Of a DNA stretch of 64,000 bases, positions 27,144-36,561 are shown piece by piece (the first letter of the stretch is position 1; each line of letters starts with the position of its first letter). The stretch is from Sphingomonas mucosissima (lineage in GTDB: Bacteria > Pseudomonadota > Alphaproteobacteria > Sphingomonadales > Sphingomonadaceae), in the NCBI RefSeq assembly GCF_002197665.1, contig NZ_NBBJ01000001.1:992001-1056000 (forward strand), read 5' to 3'. Below the pieces are notes generated by a model that had not been told where the DNA came from, did no database searches, and worked only from the letters and a program-made list of their open reading frames with translations. Made by a program: the position numbers and the translations under genes.

Positions 27144-27506
27144 TCATCTCTGATAGCGGAGTTTGTTCGCAAACCCTTCGTTCGCCTTTGTCATCTTTGC
27201 GATCTTTCTCAGGTTCGCTCGGATGTACCGCTCCACGCGGCGGTCGTCATAGATGCCCGTTATCCGATACTCGTCTTTGGCGAGCAGTTCCTTGATCTGC
27301 GCGGCGAACGCCACCTGATCGTGGGTGCATCCCGCGGTCTTCAGCGTCCGGCATACCCATTCTTCCGCAGCTGCTTTGTCGTAATCGTCCTGGGCCTCAT
27401 ACCCGCGCCTGTCCGCCGCCGCTTGCTCGACCCTAGCGGCGTCGACACGGCTTTCCAGCCACTCGAGAATCAGCTCGCCGTTCCATGCTTTCGGTGTTTC
27501 GCTCAT
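27144..27506 (-). CDS. Hypothetical cytosolic protein
   Basis: A 120-residue soluble, helix-rich protein, starting MSETPKAWNGELILEWLES and containing WVCRTLKTAGCTHDQVAFAA and IYDDRRVERYIRANLRKIAK. No signal peptide or membrane span. ATG 27506 follows GAGAG. I do not recognise the family. Neighbours are a charged small gene and a broken YdeI-like gene, so there is no operon context. Confidence 0.6.
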   Translation of the reverse strand: MSETPKAWNGELILEWLESRVDAARVEQAAADRRGYEAQDDYDKAAAEEWVCRTLKTAGCTHDQVAFAAQIKELLAKDEYRITGIYDDRRVERYIRANLRKIAKMTKANEGFANKLRYQR

Positions 27507-27641
27507 GATGCTCTCGGTTTGAGTGCGACTTGGGTAGCCGAAAGCCAGCAATCGCAACACGGCCCCAGGGGGAGGTCCAAACGCTAACCGAGTATCCGGT
27601 TGAGCTCTGCGAAGGACCGGTGGGGTGGGGAATGTGGGTTC

Positions 27642-28215
27642 CTAGTGGAAACGCTCTCCTCGACGTAGCTGCTCGAGGATCAGGTGCATTCGACGTGTCC
27701 GTGTCTCCGGCCGCTTGGCGGTCTGAAGGCGATAGTAGATCGGGTACAGGTTCTTGCGGTCAAGCGTCCGGAAGAACGCTTCGGCTTCCGGCAGGGCTGC
27801 CAACGCGTCGAGGAAGTCCTGCGGGATGACCATGCCGGCCGAGCCTTCATAGGCTGCGTCCCAGCGACCGTCCGCACGCGCAGCCTCGACGTGAGCAAGG
27901 CCGGCAACCGTCATCCGTCCTTCGGCGATCAGCCGGTCGGCGCGACCCGGTTCTTGGCAGACCAACTGGAGTCCGCCCGGCGCGGCGTCAAACGCTGAAA
28001 ATAACAGCCTTCATCACCTGACTGTTTCTTTCCGTCGATCCAACCGTAGCGGATCGCCTCCACGACGCAGTCGGTCCATGAAACTGAGGGCTGTCCCGAA
28101 CCCGCCTTGTAGACACGCACCACAATTCGCTGCTGGTGGCGTGGTTCTCGGCCAGCCAGCCGGCGAGATCCTCGGGTCGCTCGAATGGGAGTGCATCGCT
28201 TGAAAGGTTTGCCAT
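27642..28215 (-). pseudogene. YdeI/OmpD-associated family gene with two frameshifts
   Basis: Three consecutive minus-strand frames together give one YdeI-like protein. They are ANLSSDALPFERPEDLAGWL (from ATG 28215), VVEAIRYGWIDGKKQSGDEG with CYFQRLTPRR, and AAYEGSAGMVIPQDFLDALA to PIYYRLQTAKRPETRTRRM. Each join needs one missing base restored: near 28117 (ELW to VRVYKAG) and near 27948 (SAKNR to RADRLIAEGRM). Both joins are next to G runs, so either real decay or sequencing error fits. Intact members have about 190 residues; YdeI proteins are linked to bacteriocin or polymyxin tolerance. Confidence 0.75.
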
Positions 28216-28403
28216 CGCTCGATCCTATCCGCGGCTGATGCCGGTGAGAAGCGAGGCCGGTTCTGTCTCTGATGCGACGGCACTACGGTTCAGAGCGGGC
28301 AGTTTAAGGAAGGGCGGACGTCTGGGCACCTGCAGCATCTGTGCACGTTGCCCAGGTCGTCGCGCCGCACTGTTACTGCCCAGGTCTCCTTTCGTGCTAG
28401 CGT

Positions 28404-29300
28404 CTAAAGCGCCATGCTCGCGGCGGGCTCAGCTTGAAGCCGCTCGATATCCTGGCGGGGCGGAGCCCCGAACAGCCGGCGGTACTCGCGACTGAACTGG
28501 GAGGGGCTCTCATAACCGACGGCAAAGCCGGCCGTGCCGGCCGTTGCGCCACCGACCAGCATCAGCCGGCGCGCCTCCTGTAGGCGGAGCTGCTTTTGAT
28601 ATTCGAGCGGCGTCATACGCGTGATTGCCTTGAAATGCGCGTGGAGCGAGGAAGCGCTCATTCCGGCCTCCGCCGCGACCTCCTCGATGCGTATCGGCCC
28701 GTCGAAGCGACGACGGATCGCCGCGATGGCGCGGCTAACCTGATTGAGATGGCTGCCGGCGGTTGCGACGTGGCGGAGCATGGGCCCGTGCGGCCCGGTA
28801 AGAAGCCGGTACAAGATCTCGCGTTCGATGAGCGGCGCCAGCGCTCCGATCGTTTCGGGTCGATCAAGCAGCCGGACCAGCCGGTACGCAGCGTCGATCA
28901 AGTCGGGGTCGCTCGGGTACACGCCGAGCACTTGTAGGTCGGTAGGTGGTACTCGGCCGCCCTCCGAAACCATCAGATCGGCAAGCATGGGGGTATCCAG
29001 ATCGATCTTGCAGCAGAGATACGGCCGATCCGGGCTCGCATCGATGATGTGGCCGACGAGCGGCAGATCCACCGAGACGAGCAGATAATGCGCGGCGTCG
29101 TAGACGACGCTATGCTCGCCGATCGACACGCGCTTCGACCCCTGGGCAATCAGGCAAAGCGAAGCCTCGTACACGGCGGGCGTGGGCGTGCTCGGCTGGT
29201 CGGCGCGGATCAGCGATACGTGCGGCAACTGGGTGGAGCAAATGCCCATCCCGACGACGTGGCGGTCGATCAATGCGGCGAGTTCGGTGATCCGATCCAT
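28404..29300 (-). CDS. AraC-family transcriptional regulator
   Basis: A 298-residue regulator. The N-terminal ~190 residues are the cupin-like AraC_N sensor (VYEASLCLIAQGSKRVSIGE, YLLVSVDLPLVGHI). The C-terminal double HTH includes IRIEEVAAEAGMSASSLHAH, FKAITRMTPLEYQKQLRL and AVGYESPSQFSREYRRLFG. ATG 29300 is preferred over one 14 codons upstream because it begins the family N-terminus. It is divergent from the SDR at 29449 with 148 bp between; in this subfamily the regulator usually controls such an adjacent oxidoreductase. Confidence 0.88.
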   Translation of the reverse strand: MDRITELAALIDRHVVGMGICSTQLPHVSLIRADQPSTPTPAVYEASLCLIAQGSKRVSIGEHSVVYDAAHYLLVSVDLPLVGHIIDASPDRPYLCCKIDLDTPMLADLMVSEGGRVPPTDLQVLGVYPSDPDLIDAAYRLVRLLDRPETIGALAPLIEREILYRLLTGPHGPMLRHVATAGSHLNQVSRAIAAIRRRFDGPIRIEEVAAEAGMSASSLHAHFKAITRMTPLEYQKQLRLQEARRLMLVGGATAGTAGFAVGYESPSQFSREYRRLFGAPPRQDIERLQAEPAASMAL

Positions 29301-29448
29301 GTAGGTTTTGATCCACCACCCGTCGCGATGCTGCAAGCCCAAACCAATGGTTTTGGAGGATCGGGCAAAGCCTTCGGGCGATCACGCTACCGCTGGGAGC
29401 CACCCCAGCGCCATCTTGTTTGCGTCACCCCAATCAGAAGGAAGCATC

Positions 29449-30174
29449 ATGTCAGGAATCATCGACAAGGTCGTGCTCATCACGGGAGCGTCTAGCGGCA
29501 TCGGCGAGGCGACCGCGCGGGAATTGGCGGCGGCGGGCGCGCGGCTGTTCATCGGCGCAAGGCGCGGTGAGCGACTGAAGGCGCTAGCCGACGAACTCGG
29601 CGGTACCGTTGCGTGGCGCGAACTCGACGTCACCGACGGCGCGGACTTCGACGCCTTTGTGGATGCCGCCGCCGCCCAGTTCGGCCGTATTGACGTCCTG
29701 GTGAACAATGCCGGCGTGATGCCGCTCTCGCCGCTCGCTGCCTTGAAGCGCGACAAGTGGAAGCGGATGGTGGACGTGAATATCCACGGAGTGCTGAACG
29801 GCATTGCCGCGGTGCTGCCGCGGTTCGTAGCGCAGGGGAGCGGCCATGTTGTCAACGTCGCATCCGTCGCTGCGCACATGGTGATGCCGACCGCTGCGGT
29901 TTATTGCGGCACCAAGCACGCCGTCCGGGCGATTACCGAAGGGTTACGGCAGGAGCATGACGAGATTCGCTCCACGCTCATCTCGCCGGGTGTCGTGGCC
30001 ACTGAACTTGGTCACGACATCACCGAACCGGACATCGCCGCGGCGTTGAAGGGCTGGCGCCAGAAGTCGCTGACACCGGACGCAATTGCTCGCGCAGTAC
30101 GCTACGCGCTGGAGCAGCCCGAGGGCGTCGACATCAATGAGGTGATCGTTCGCCCGACGGCGGCAGATATGTGA
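29449..30174 (+). CDS. SDR-family oxidoreductase
   Basis: A 241-residue classical SDR of the YdfG/clavulanate-dehydrogenase-like kind. Cofactor loop TGASSGIG at 12-19, NNAG near 86, catalytic Ser139, Tyr152 and Lys156 (VYCGTKHAV), and ISPGVVATELGHDI after it. AAGGA precedes ATG 29449. The frame is open upstream but lies in the intergenic promoter region. Its partner in regulation is probably the divergent AraC gene. The substrate is unknown; members of this group act on small carbonyls or hydroxy acids. Confidence 0.88.
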   Translation: MSGIIDKVVLITGASSGIGEATARELAAAGARLFIGARRGERLKALADELGGTVAWRELDVTDGADFDAFVDAAAAQFGRIDVLVNNAGVMPLSPLAALKRDKWKRMVDVNIHGVLNGIAAVLPRFVAQGSGHVVNVASVAAHMVMPTAAVYCGTKHAVRAITEGLRQEHDEIRSTLISPGVVATELGHDITEPDIAAALKGWRQKSLTPDAIARAVRYALEQPEGVDINEVIVRPTAADM

Positions 30175-30283
30175 TGCCGCAATTTGCCAGCCTTTGGGTA
30201 GTATCTCATCGGCTGGCACCTTTAACGGTTCGCGGTGATAGCAATTGGCCCCTTCGCCAAAGCTAAGGGACTAACTGCGCTTG

Positions 30284-30602
30284 TTACGCGGACGCCCCGC
30301 CATCGATGTTGAGCGTTGTGCCAGTGATCTAAGTCGCCTCCGGTCCGGCTAGGAACGACACCGCTCAAGCGATCTTCTTCACCGTGCCATAGCGGCTGAG
30401 CGGGATGGCTCCGATCATCTGCTGGGCGAACGCGCTGTCGGGAGTGGCCATGTCGGTGTCGATCGGCCCCGGCTGCACGGTCTTGATCAGGATGTTGCGG
30501 GAGGCGAGATCCTTCGCGCAGCCGCGCCACCGCTGCCTTGGCCGGACTATAGACGGCGGTCGTCGGAAGGCGACCACCGCCGACTTGGACCGCATCACTC
30601 AA
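30284..30602 (-). pseudogene. 3' remnant of an SDR gene
   Basis: The C-terminal half of a second SDR, clearly dead. GGGRLPTTAVYSPAKAAVAR carries the Tyr/Lys site; after a one-base shift near 30522 the frame continues KDLASRNILIKTVQPGPIDT and GAIPLSRYGTVKKIA. It then reads through an in-frame TGA (30365-30367), AVSFLAGPEAT, a TAG (30329-30331) and ITGTTLNIDGGASA to the true stop at 30284. The N-terminal cofactor half is missing. Confidence 0.8.
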
Positions 30603-31578
30603 GGCGATTTGTCAATTTGCCGGTTTCACTCTGAACAACGATCCTTGCGGCGAGAACGGGTTCGGAAGCGTCGCAGTCGACGAAGCAACACTCTTCTGGA
30701 AGATTATTGCTACCATACAAACCTGGAGCTCGGACCGCTTTCACCGGCCGCCGAATGCTCACCTTGATGGTTGCTGCGTACCTTAAAGAAGGTTGTTTAT
30801 CGCTTCTGATGGCCGACTGCTAGTGATGACGGAAGTCGGCGCAAGCTGTTCCATAGGTTCAGATACCAACGCCGCGGTAAGGCACTCAACCATGTCGATC
30901 GCCGCAAGGTATTTCTTCAACTCAACCGCTGCCGTAGTCTTGTTCTATAGCCATCCAATTGGCCGAACCATCCTGTGCGGGGTAACGGTTGCGGCGTGCA
31001 CTTGCGACGGAAATGTCTTTGTGCCTGTTTGGCGGACGAAAGTAGTAAGCGAGGACGTCGCCGGCGTTAGCGAACTGGAAGAACTGGAGGAATGCCGTTG
31101 ACGCACTCTCCAAGCGGCCCGGGTTACTGTTTAGTGTCGGCTGCCTGCCCCTGGATAGTGTGAGCAGGCCTGTGGGAGTAGCTTCCGCAGTGACGCTTGG
31201 TCATAGTTAGGGGGCCGCAAATGGGTGGATGACTCCCGCTCACGTCATCTGAGTGCCAAGCTAGCGGCGGGCCTCGTCGGCATGGAGGCGTGCTGTACCC
31301 CCGCACCATTGGCCCGCGAGGCGCCTTGGCGACACTGACGGTCTGCGAACGGGCATCAGCCGCGGCGCGAACGCCTCAAGGCGGAGAGCAAGCCGCGCCG
31401 CAACGATGACCGCTTTTCGCTTCCAAGCCGCCAGCGTCGCGGCTACGCCGACGCAACAGGAAGCAGTGACCGCTTCCTGCGGATTCAATCGTCGACAACG
31501 CCCCGACCGGCCCTTTATCTATGGCAAGGGTCGGGCCTGCGCCATGGCGAGGGAGAGTCGATCGAGGGGGAAGCGAGC
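30603..31578. other. Region without recognisable genes
   Basis: About 1 kb read in six frames. A 102-codon frame at 30793-31101 (TTG start after AAGAAGG) has no family motif and its opposite strand is also open, so I do not call it. Base use looks less codon-biased than in neighbouring genes. The last bases hold the ribosome site of the RTX gene. Confidence 0.45.
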
Positions 31579-34305
31579 ATGACCATCCATCAGCCGTGGC
31601 GCCGTCGTGAGTCTGACGGATGGAACGCAAGCGAGGTGTTCGTTCTGGGTGCGAAGACCCGGAACGTTCAGGACGGCTACGCTGTCGGAACCGCAATCAC
31701 TCAGTTCGATGGCAACGGTGGCGAAGCGCTGACGATCCGCGCCGACTCGGTACCGCTGATCCACCTCGACGAAGAGATCAACGACGCGGGAACTGGTGGG
31801 AACGACACGCTGGTCGGCGATGGCGGCGCCAACACGATCTACGGCTTCGACGGCGACGACGTGATCGCGCCCAGGGGCGGGCACGACATCGTGGATGGCG
31901 GCGCGGGCAACGACACGCTGGTGCTCGATGGCACCCGCGCGAGTTACGCCGTGCATACGGTTGATGGCCGTACGACCGTGACCGGGTCGGGAGGCACTGT
32001 GCAGGTCGCCCGAATAGAGCAGGTCAGGTTCGCCGACACGACGGTGAGCTTCGGGGAGGCGAGCGCCTCCGCCACGCTGGGCGCACCCGCGTTTATCACC
32101 GACGTCACGGACGCCACCATCCCGCTGACGCTCACCCTGCGTCAGGCTGCCGGCACCTCCGGTACCGTGTCCGTGTCGCTGAACGCCAGCTCCACCGCGT
32201 TCAACGGCAGCACCGTTACGGTTCCGGCCTATTCGGGCAGCTACACCGTCCCGACCTCACATACCGGTGACTTCCTTATCAACCTGTCCTCGATTGCCGG
32301 GCTTGACGACCTGATCGCGGGGGCCACCAAGCCGGCGCGGCCGCGGCCCGGCGCGACCTCGACGGTCCCGACCACCGCCACCAGCGAGACGCCAAGCGCC
32401 GTGATCGTGCAATCCGGGGACAGCATCGGCGCCGGCTTCACCGCCAACTATGCGGCGATCGATCATCTCGGCTTCCTGGACAGCGTCGCGATCCACAACG
32501 TCAGCGTCGTCGGCATCACGCAGCAGACCGGCTATCGCCAGCGCGCGACCGACCTCTTTTCGTTCAACGATCCACGGGTTGCCTCCGTGCTGGTCATCGG
32601 GACGGGCGCTAATGATCTGCTCGGCGGCGGCTCGGGCAGCGTTCTGTACGACAGCGTGCTGCGGCCGTTCGTGGCATCCGCGCAGGCAGTGGGTTTCTAT
32701 GTGGTGGTAAATTCGCTGCTGCCGGTCGGCGTCTTCGGCTGGACCGCCGAGCAGGAGCAGGAACGGCTCACCTACAACCAGGTGGTGCGCGCTAACGCCG
32801 CCGGCGCCGACGCGATCAACGACTTTGCCGCCGATCCGCTGATTGGAGACGCGACGCATCCAGCGACCTCGGCCTATTACAACGATGCCCTGCACCCTTC
32901 CGTGGCCGGCCAGCAACGGCTGGCCGTGCTGGATGCCGGGACCCTCGCGCCCTTTGTTCAGCCCCTGCCTCCATCTTCGCTGACGCTCAACGTCACCGTC
33001 AGCGGCCAGACCTTTGCCAACGGCACCGACACCACATCCGTGACCGTGCCGCTCATCGACAAAGGCGCTCCCGGCACGACCGGTGACGACGTGATCGCCG
33101 TCTCCGCCGCGCATCCGTCGTTCACCGGCAACGGCGGCAACGACGTGTTTCAAGGATCGGCCGCGCACTTTGCGGGCAATTACATCACCGACTTTGCCGT
33201 CGGCGACCGGATCACGGTCACCGACGCCAGCTATGCCGACTTCGCGTTCCAGCAAACCGGCGCCTTGCTCGGCTTCAACGGCGCGTTTCTTAACATCGGC
33301 ACCGCGAACGTACGCCTGGTGACAGCGGCGTCCGCAACGGAAGGCGTCGACCTGATTGCGACCAACCGTTTCACCGGTCTTGCTGACTTCAACGGCGACG
33401 GGCACAGCGACCTGCTGTGGCGCGAGGCTGGCGGTGACTTCTCGACCTGGAGCGTGAGCGGCAACATAGGGGGCAATAAGCTCGCGATGAACAGCACCTA
33501 CGTGGGGGGTGTCGGGACTAACTGGACGATCGCTGAGACGTTCGACTTCAATGGTGACGGGCGCTCGGACATCCTGTGGCGCGAGCAGAACGCCGGCCAG
33601 TTCACCATCTGGAACGGACGGGACAATAGCTGGGCCCAGAACAGCTATTCCAACAACACCGTGGAAAGCGACTGGACGATCGCCGGGGTCGGCGACCTGA
33701 ACGGCGACGGCCGTGACGATATCGTCTGGCGGCGCGACAGCGGTGCCTTCTCGACGTGGCAGTCGACCGGCACGGGGTTCAACACCAACGTCACCTACAA
33801 CAGCTCCGTTTCGCCCGAGTGGCAGATCGTTGGGCTTGCCGACTTCAACGGGGACAACAAGGACGACCTGCTCTGGCGCAACCAGAGCTCGGGGGCCTTC
33901 TCCATCTGGAGTTCGACCGGCGACGGTTTCACGCCCAACACATATTATAACGCGAGCGTCGACCGATCATGGCACATCGACGGGCTGGCCGACTTCAATG
34001 GTGACGGCAAGGACGACATCCTCTGGCGCCACGATGGCGATGGCGTGCTGACGACATGGCAGTCGACCGGCAGCGGCTTCATCTTGAACGTTTATGACGA
34101 TCATAGCGTCAGCCCCGTGTGGCAGGTCGCTAATACCGGTGACTTCAATGGCGACGGCAAGGCCGACCTGATGTTCCGCAACGTGGCGGACGGCACCTTC
34201 AAGACACGGGAGTCGAACGGTGACGGTTTCGGTCCCGAGATCGTTTCGGTCAGCAGCGTGGGTACGAACTGGCAGGTGCAGGCGCACGACTTCCAGTTCG
34301 GGTGA
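31579..34305 (+). CDS. RTX / SGNH-hydrolase / FG-GAP repeat protein, secreted type
   Basis: A 908-residue modular protein. Residues ~70-118 hold calcium-binding RTX-type nonapeptides (GGNDTLVGDGGANTIYG, GGAGNDTLVLDG). An SGNH/GDSL hydrolase domain spans ~270-455, with the Ser block QSGDSIGAGF (Ser282), GTGANDL (Asn345) and Asp436/His439 in NDALHPS. A second RTX-like piece (GTTGDDVI, GNGGNDVFQG) follows at ~510-530. From ~600 come six ~50-residue FG-GAP-like repeats, each with DFNGDGxxDxLWR and ending in a W-x-I motif. No signal peptide; type I secretion is likely but no transporter genes adjoin. GAGGGGGAA precedes ATG 31579. Probably an extracellular esterase or polysaccharide deacetylase-like enzyme. 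Confidence 0.8.
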   Translation: MTIHQPWRRRESDGWNASEVFVLGAKTRNVQDGYAVGTAITQFDGNGGEALTIRADSVPLIHLDEEINDAGTGGNDTLVGDGGANTIYGFDGDDVIAPRGGHDIVDGGAGNDTLVLDGTRASYAVHTVDGRTTVTGSGGTVQVARIEQVRFADTTVSFGEASASATLGAPAFITDVTDATIPLTLTLRQAAGTSGTVSVSLNASSTAFNGSTVTVPAYSGSYTVPTSHTGDFLINLSSIAGLDDLIAGATKPARPRPGATSTVPTTATSETPSAVIVQSGDSIGAGFTANYAAIDHLGFLDSVAIHNVSVVGITQQTGYRQRATDLFSFNDPRVASVLVIGTGANDLLGGGSGSVLYDSVLRPFVASAQAVGFYVVVNSLLPVGVFGWTAEQEQERLTYNQVVRANAAGADAINDFAADPLIGDATHPATSAYYNDALHPSVAGQQRLAVLDAGTLAPFVQPLPPSSLTLNVTVSGQTFANGTDTTSVTVPLIDKGAPGTTGDDVIAVSAAHPSFTGNGGNDVFQGSAAHFAGNYITDFAVGDRITVTDASYADFAFQQTGALLGFNGAFLNIGTANVRLVTAASATEGVDLIATNRFTGLADFNGDGHSDLLWREAGGDFSTWSVSGNIGGNKLAMNSTYVGGVGTNWTIAETFDFNGDGRSDILWREQNAGQFTIWNGRDNSWAQNSYSNNTVESDWTIAGVGDLNGDGRDDIVWRRDSGAFSTWQSTGTGFNTNVTYNSSVSPEWQIVGLADFNGDNKDDLLWRNQSSGAFSIWSSTGDGFTPNTYYNASVDRSWHIDGLADFNGDGKDDILWRHDGDGVLTTWQSTGSGFILNVYDDHSVSPVWQVANTGDFNGDGKADLMFRNVADGTFKTRESNGDGFGPEIVSVSSVGTNWQVQAHDFQFG

Positions 34306-34771
34306 GATCGGATCGAAGGGCGCTGAAGCGCGGCGGCTAACCTCAATCATTCCGCGAACGTCCGCTTTGGGCGTTTTCAGCCCGCTTTCGCGAGCCGCCC
34401 ACGCAATCCTGAATGCGGGGAATGATGGACAGCGGCCGTCCGCTTTCAGCTCTCACGTGGCGTAACGCGGACGTTTGTTCATGGAACTCGCAACTATAGC
34501 CAAGCGCCCCCATTGTTGCCGTTCCGCCCGGGTGCTGCCGATCCCGAAACTGCCGTTGCTTAACAGACCCCCATTCCGCCCAGCCCTCATTGGTTCGAGA
34601 GCGTTTTCCACGGAGTTCGCGTGCCATCGATACCTGCTGGCGCGCCCGCGCGCAGCCGACCGACCGAAACGGTGACCATGACTCGTCAAAGTTCCCGCTC
34701 GCCGGACACGATCAATGCGCACTCTAGTCCCGAGGCCCCCGTGCGGGAGGTTAAAGGCTGAGCCAGGCGAG
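34306..34771. repeat. Non-coding region with inverted 9-mer
   Basis: No gene seen. AACGTCCGC at 34357-34365 and its reverse complement GCGGACGTT at 34467-34475 bracket ~119 bp rich in GTCCGCTTT-type words. Sphingomonad genomes carry dispersed intergenic elements of this flavour; whether this one is repeated needs the genome. Confidence 0.3.
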
Positions 34772-34960
34772 CAGCATTTGATCGCTCACAAGAATGAATC
34801 CTGGCCCAAGGCCCGCAAGACCGGGATTTATCATCCAGACCTGCTTTGCAAGCGGTGCAATGGTGTCCTCGGCCGCCTGGAAGGGCGATGCCTTCACCTT
34901 GATCCAGCGGTTCCGCGCCATCAGGGCGCCGCTTGGCACGATCGCCGACATGGGACGATC
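34772..34960 (+). pseudogene. Fragment of a GIY-x-LLC-x2-C small-protein family
   Basis: The + strand reads HKNESWPKARKTGIYHPDLL then CKRCNGVLGRLE, and after a one-base shift WKGDAFTLIQRF. GIY-D-x-x-LLC-x-x-C is a pattern I know from short hypothetical proteins with a zinc-ribbon-like CxxC. Frames break soon after and no start is convincing. I regard it as a decayed copy with modest confidence. Confidence 0.3.
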
Positions 34961-35447
34961 GATGGCGACATGCTGCTACGCTGCCGGCTGCATCGCATCG
35001 CCTGGAGATTCGCGCCACTCAGTCGCGGTTCGGCCCATCAGCATTGGCCCTTTGCGTCGGCAGTGAACGACGTCGCTCAGCCAGGCACGGATCCCATCGA
35101 CGCTGGAAATTGCCGTCGTCGGCCTCGTCAAGCTGATTGAGAGGTTTACTTTACCGCGCGGCTTTGGCGGTTCGTCAGCGGTATGAGCGTCTTCTTTTGG
35201 GGGTCGCGTAGCTGCGCGTGAGTATCTGCAAACTGGGTCTTTTGTGCCGAACGGGGTCTCAAAGAAGCGCCAAAAAACGGACCGGTCGAGTTCGCATTGG
35301 AAGGGCCACAAAAAAGCGGGCGGGCGAGGCGGGAGAAAAGCATGTTTGCGGGGTCGGAGACCGTGAGCGGCACCTCGCCAGGAAAGCCCGTCATGATCGA
35401 CGGTTGCGCTTCGTTCTTGCCACTGACGTGACGAAGACGACGACCTA
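34961..35447. other. Region without recognisable genes
   Basis: No gene, repeat or RNA is evident. Short frames on both strands lack motifs and ribosome sites. It contains the 3' flank of the lipoprotein gene. Confidence 0.4.
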
Positions 35448-36236
35448 TCAATGAGGCAAAAGAATCGAGACGTCCCCGGGTGCAATAGCCGGCGATGTTC
35501 CGGTGTCGGCCGGGACCGGGTCGTTTCCGCTCAGCGTCTCAGCCGCGACCGGCGGGGCCGACACAACGGGTATTTCGGTGGTTTGCACCGCTGGTGGCGG
35601 AACAACCAGTGGCGGAGCCGGTTGATAATAGTCGCGCCAGGTGTCGTATGCGGCATAGAATTCAACGAACGGACGATCGAGGCGCAGCAGCGACGCTCTG
35701 GCGAAGGTCGGCAGATCGTAATCGGCAACCTGACCGACCTTCGAGACCTCCTCGCGTGCCACTGCGCAAAAGGCTGCCCGCATCGCCGGCTGCGCGTAGA
35801 AATTGTAGATGCGTGTCTGATTGTCGTCATAGACACGTTGCCAGTCCCACCAACCGGGCGCCTGCCATTCCCGGATATAGGCTTGGTAGTAGCGATCGAT
35901 TACGGCGGCATGCGTCTTAACCCACGCATTATAAGGCTCGATGATCCCGCCACCTGCCTGGTCGCAGCCGAGCGCGGCGACGTTCAATGCGTTGCGCAGA
36001 TGCCACACGGCGGCCTGATCAGTATTGTCGAGATTGGGCGTGAAAAAGGTACCGTCAGCGCGCTTGGTCGGGCTTTTCATGCCAATATAGCCACCTGCCG
36101 GCATCGGCGGCGGCGGCGGCGGCGGCGCCGCGATAATTGGCGGCTGCTGCACGGGAGCGGGCGGCGTGGCGCAGCCAGACATGACGAGGGCCAGTCCGCC
36201 TAGCAGGCCCCAGCCGAGGTTCGCGCGCAATCTCAT
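35448..36236 (-). CDS. Hypothetical lipoprotein
   Basis: A 262-residue protein with a lipoprotein signal peptide: hydrophobic stretch then the lipobox MSGC (Cys22). A proline-rich linker (PPIIAAPPPPPPPMPAGG) follows, then a globular domain with ALNVAALGCDQAGGG, WVKTHAAVIDRYYQAYIREW and RAAFCAVAREEVSKV, and a Pro/Val/Ala-rich C-terminal tail. Two internal cysteines could form a disulfide. The domain looks like a sphingomonad-specific envelope protein; no function is known to me. Poly-proline suggests it spans envelope space. Confidence 0.75.
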   Translation of the reverse strand: MRLRANLGWGLLGGLALVMSGCATPPAPVQQPPIIAAPPPPPPPMPAGGYIGMKSPTKRADGTFFTPNLDNTDQAAVWHLRNALNVAALGCDQAGGGIIEPYNAWVKTHAAVIDRYYQAYIREWQAPGWWDWQRVYDDNQTRIYNFYAQPAMRAAFCAVAREEVSKVGQVADYDLPTFARASLLRLDRPFVEFYAAYDTWRDYYQPAPPLVVPPPAVQTTEIPVVSAPPVAAETLSGNDPVPADTGTSPAIAPGDVSILLPH

Positions 36237-36561
36237 CGTTTCGCCCAGATAATCCGTTGCGGGCGCGCTGCAACCCGTACCGGAGGAACATCACAAGAAT
36301 GGCTGATCTTTCCGAGCACTTTCCTGCTCTCGATCAAGGTTGCGGCAGGCCGAGGGGGCGGCGCCGATCTGGCCTGTTGCGGTAGCTCCGGCCTCTTGGA
36401 GCGCGTCGCCGCAACGGATGACAACTGCCGGAAGGAGCGGCGCTAACAGCCCGCCTGGTCCAGCACCTCCTACGAACCAACGTGCTGCCCGACGGCCTGT
36501 TCTGCGCAACGGGCTTGCGACAACCGCCGACGTCGCCGCATTGGTAATCACACGGGAGCGC
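36237..36561. other. Gap between lipoprotein and dcyD-like remnant
   Basis: No credible gene. It may hold the degraded 5' part of the desulfhydrase-like gene that follows, but I could not align it. Confidence 0.4.

Noticed and set aside
30793..31101. 102-codon + frame with a TTG start in the gene-poor tract
   Set aside because: No motif, a weak start and an equally open opposite strand; not enough to call a gene.
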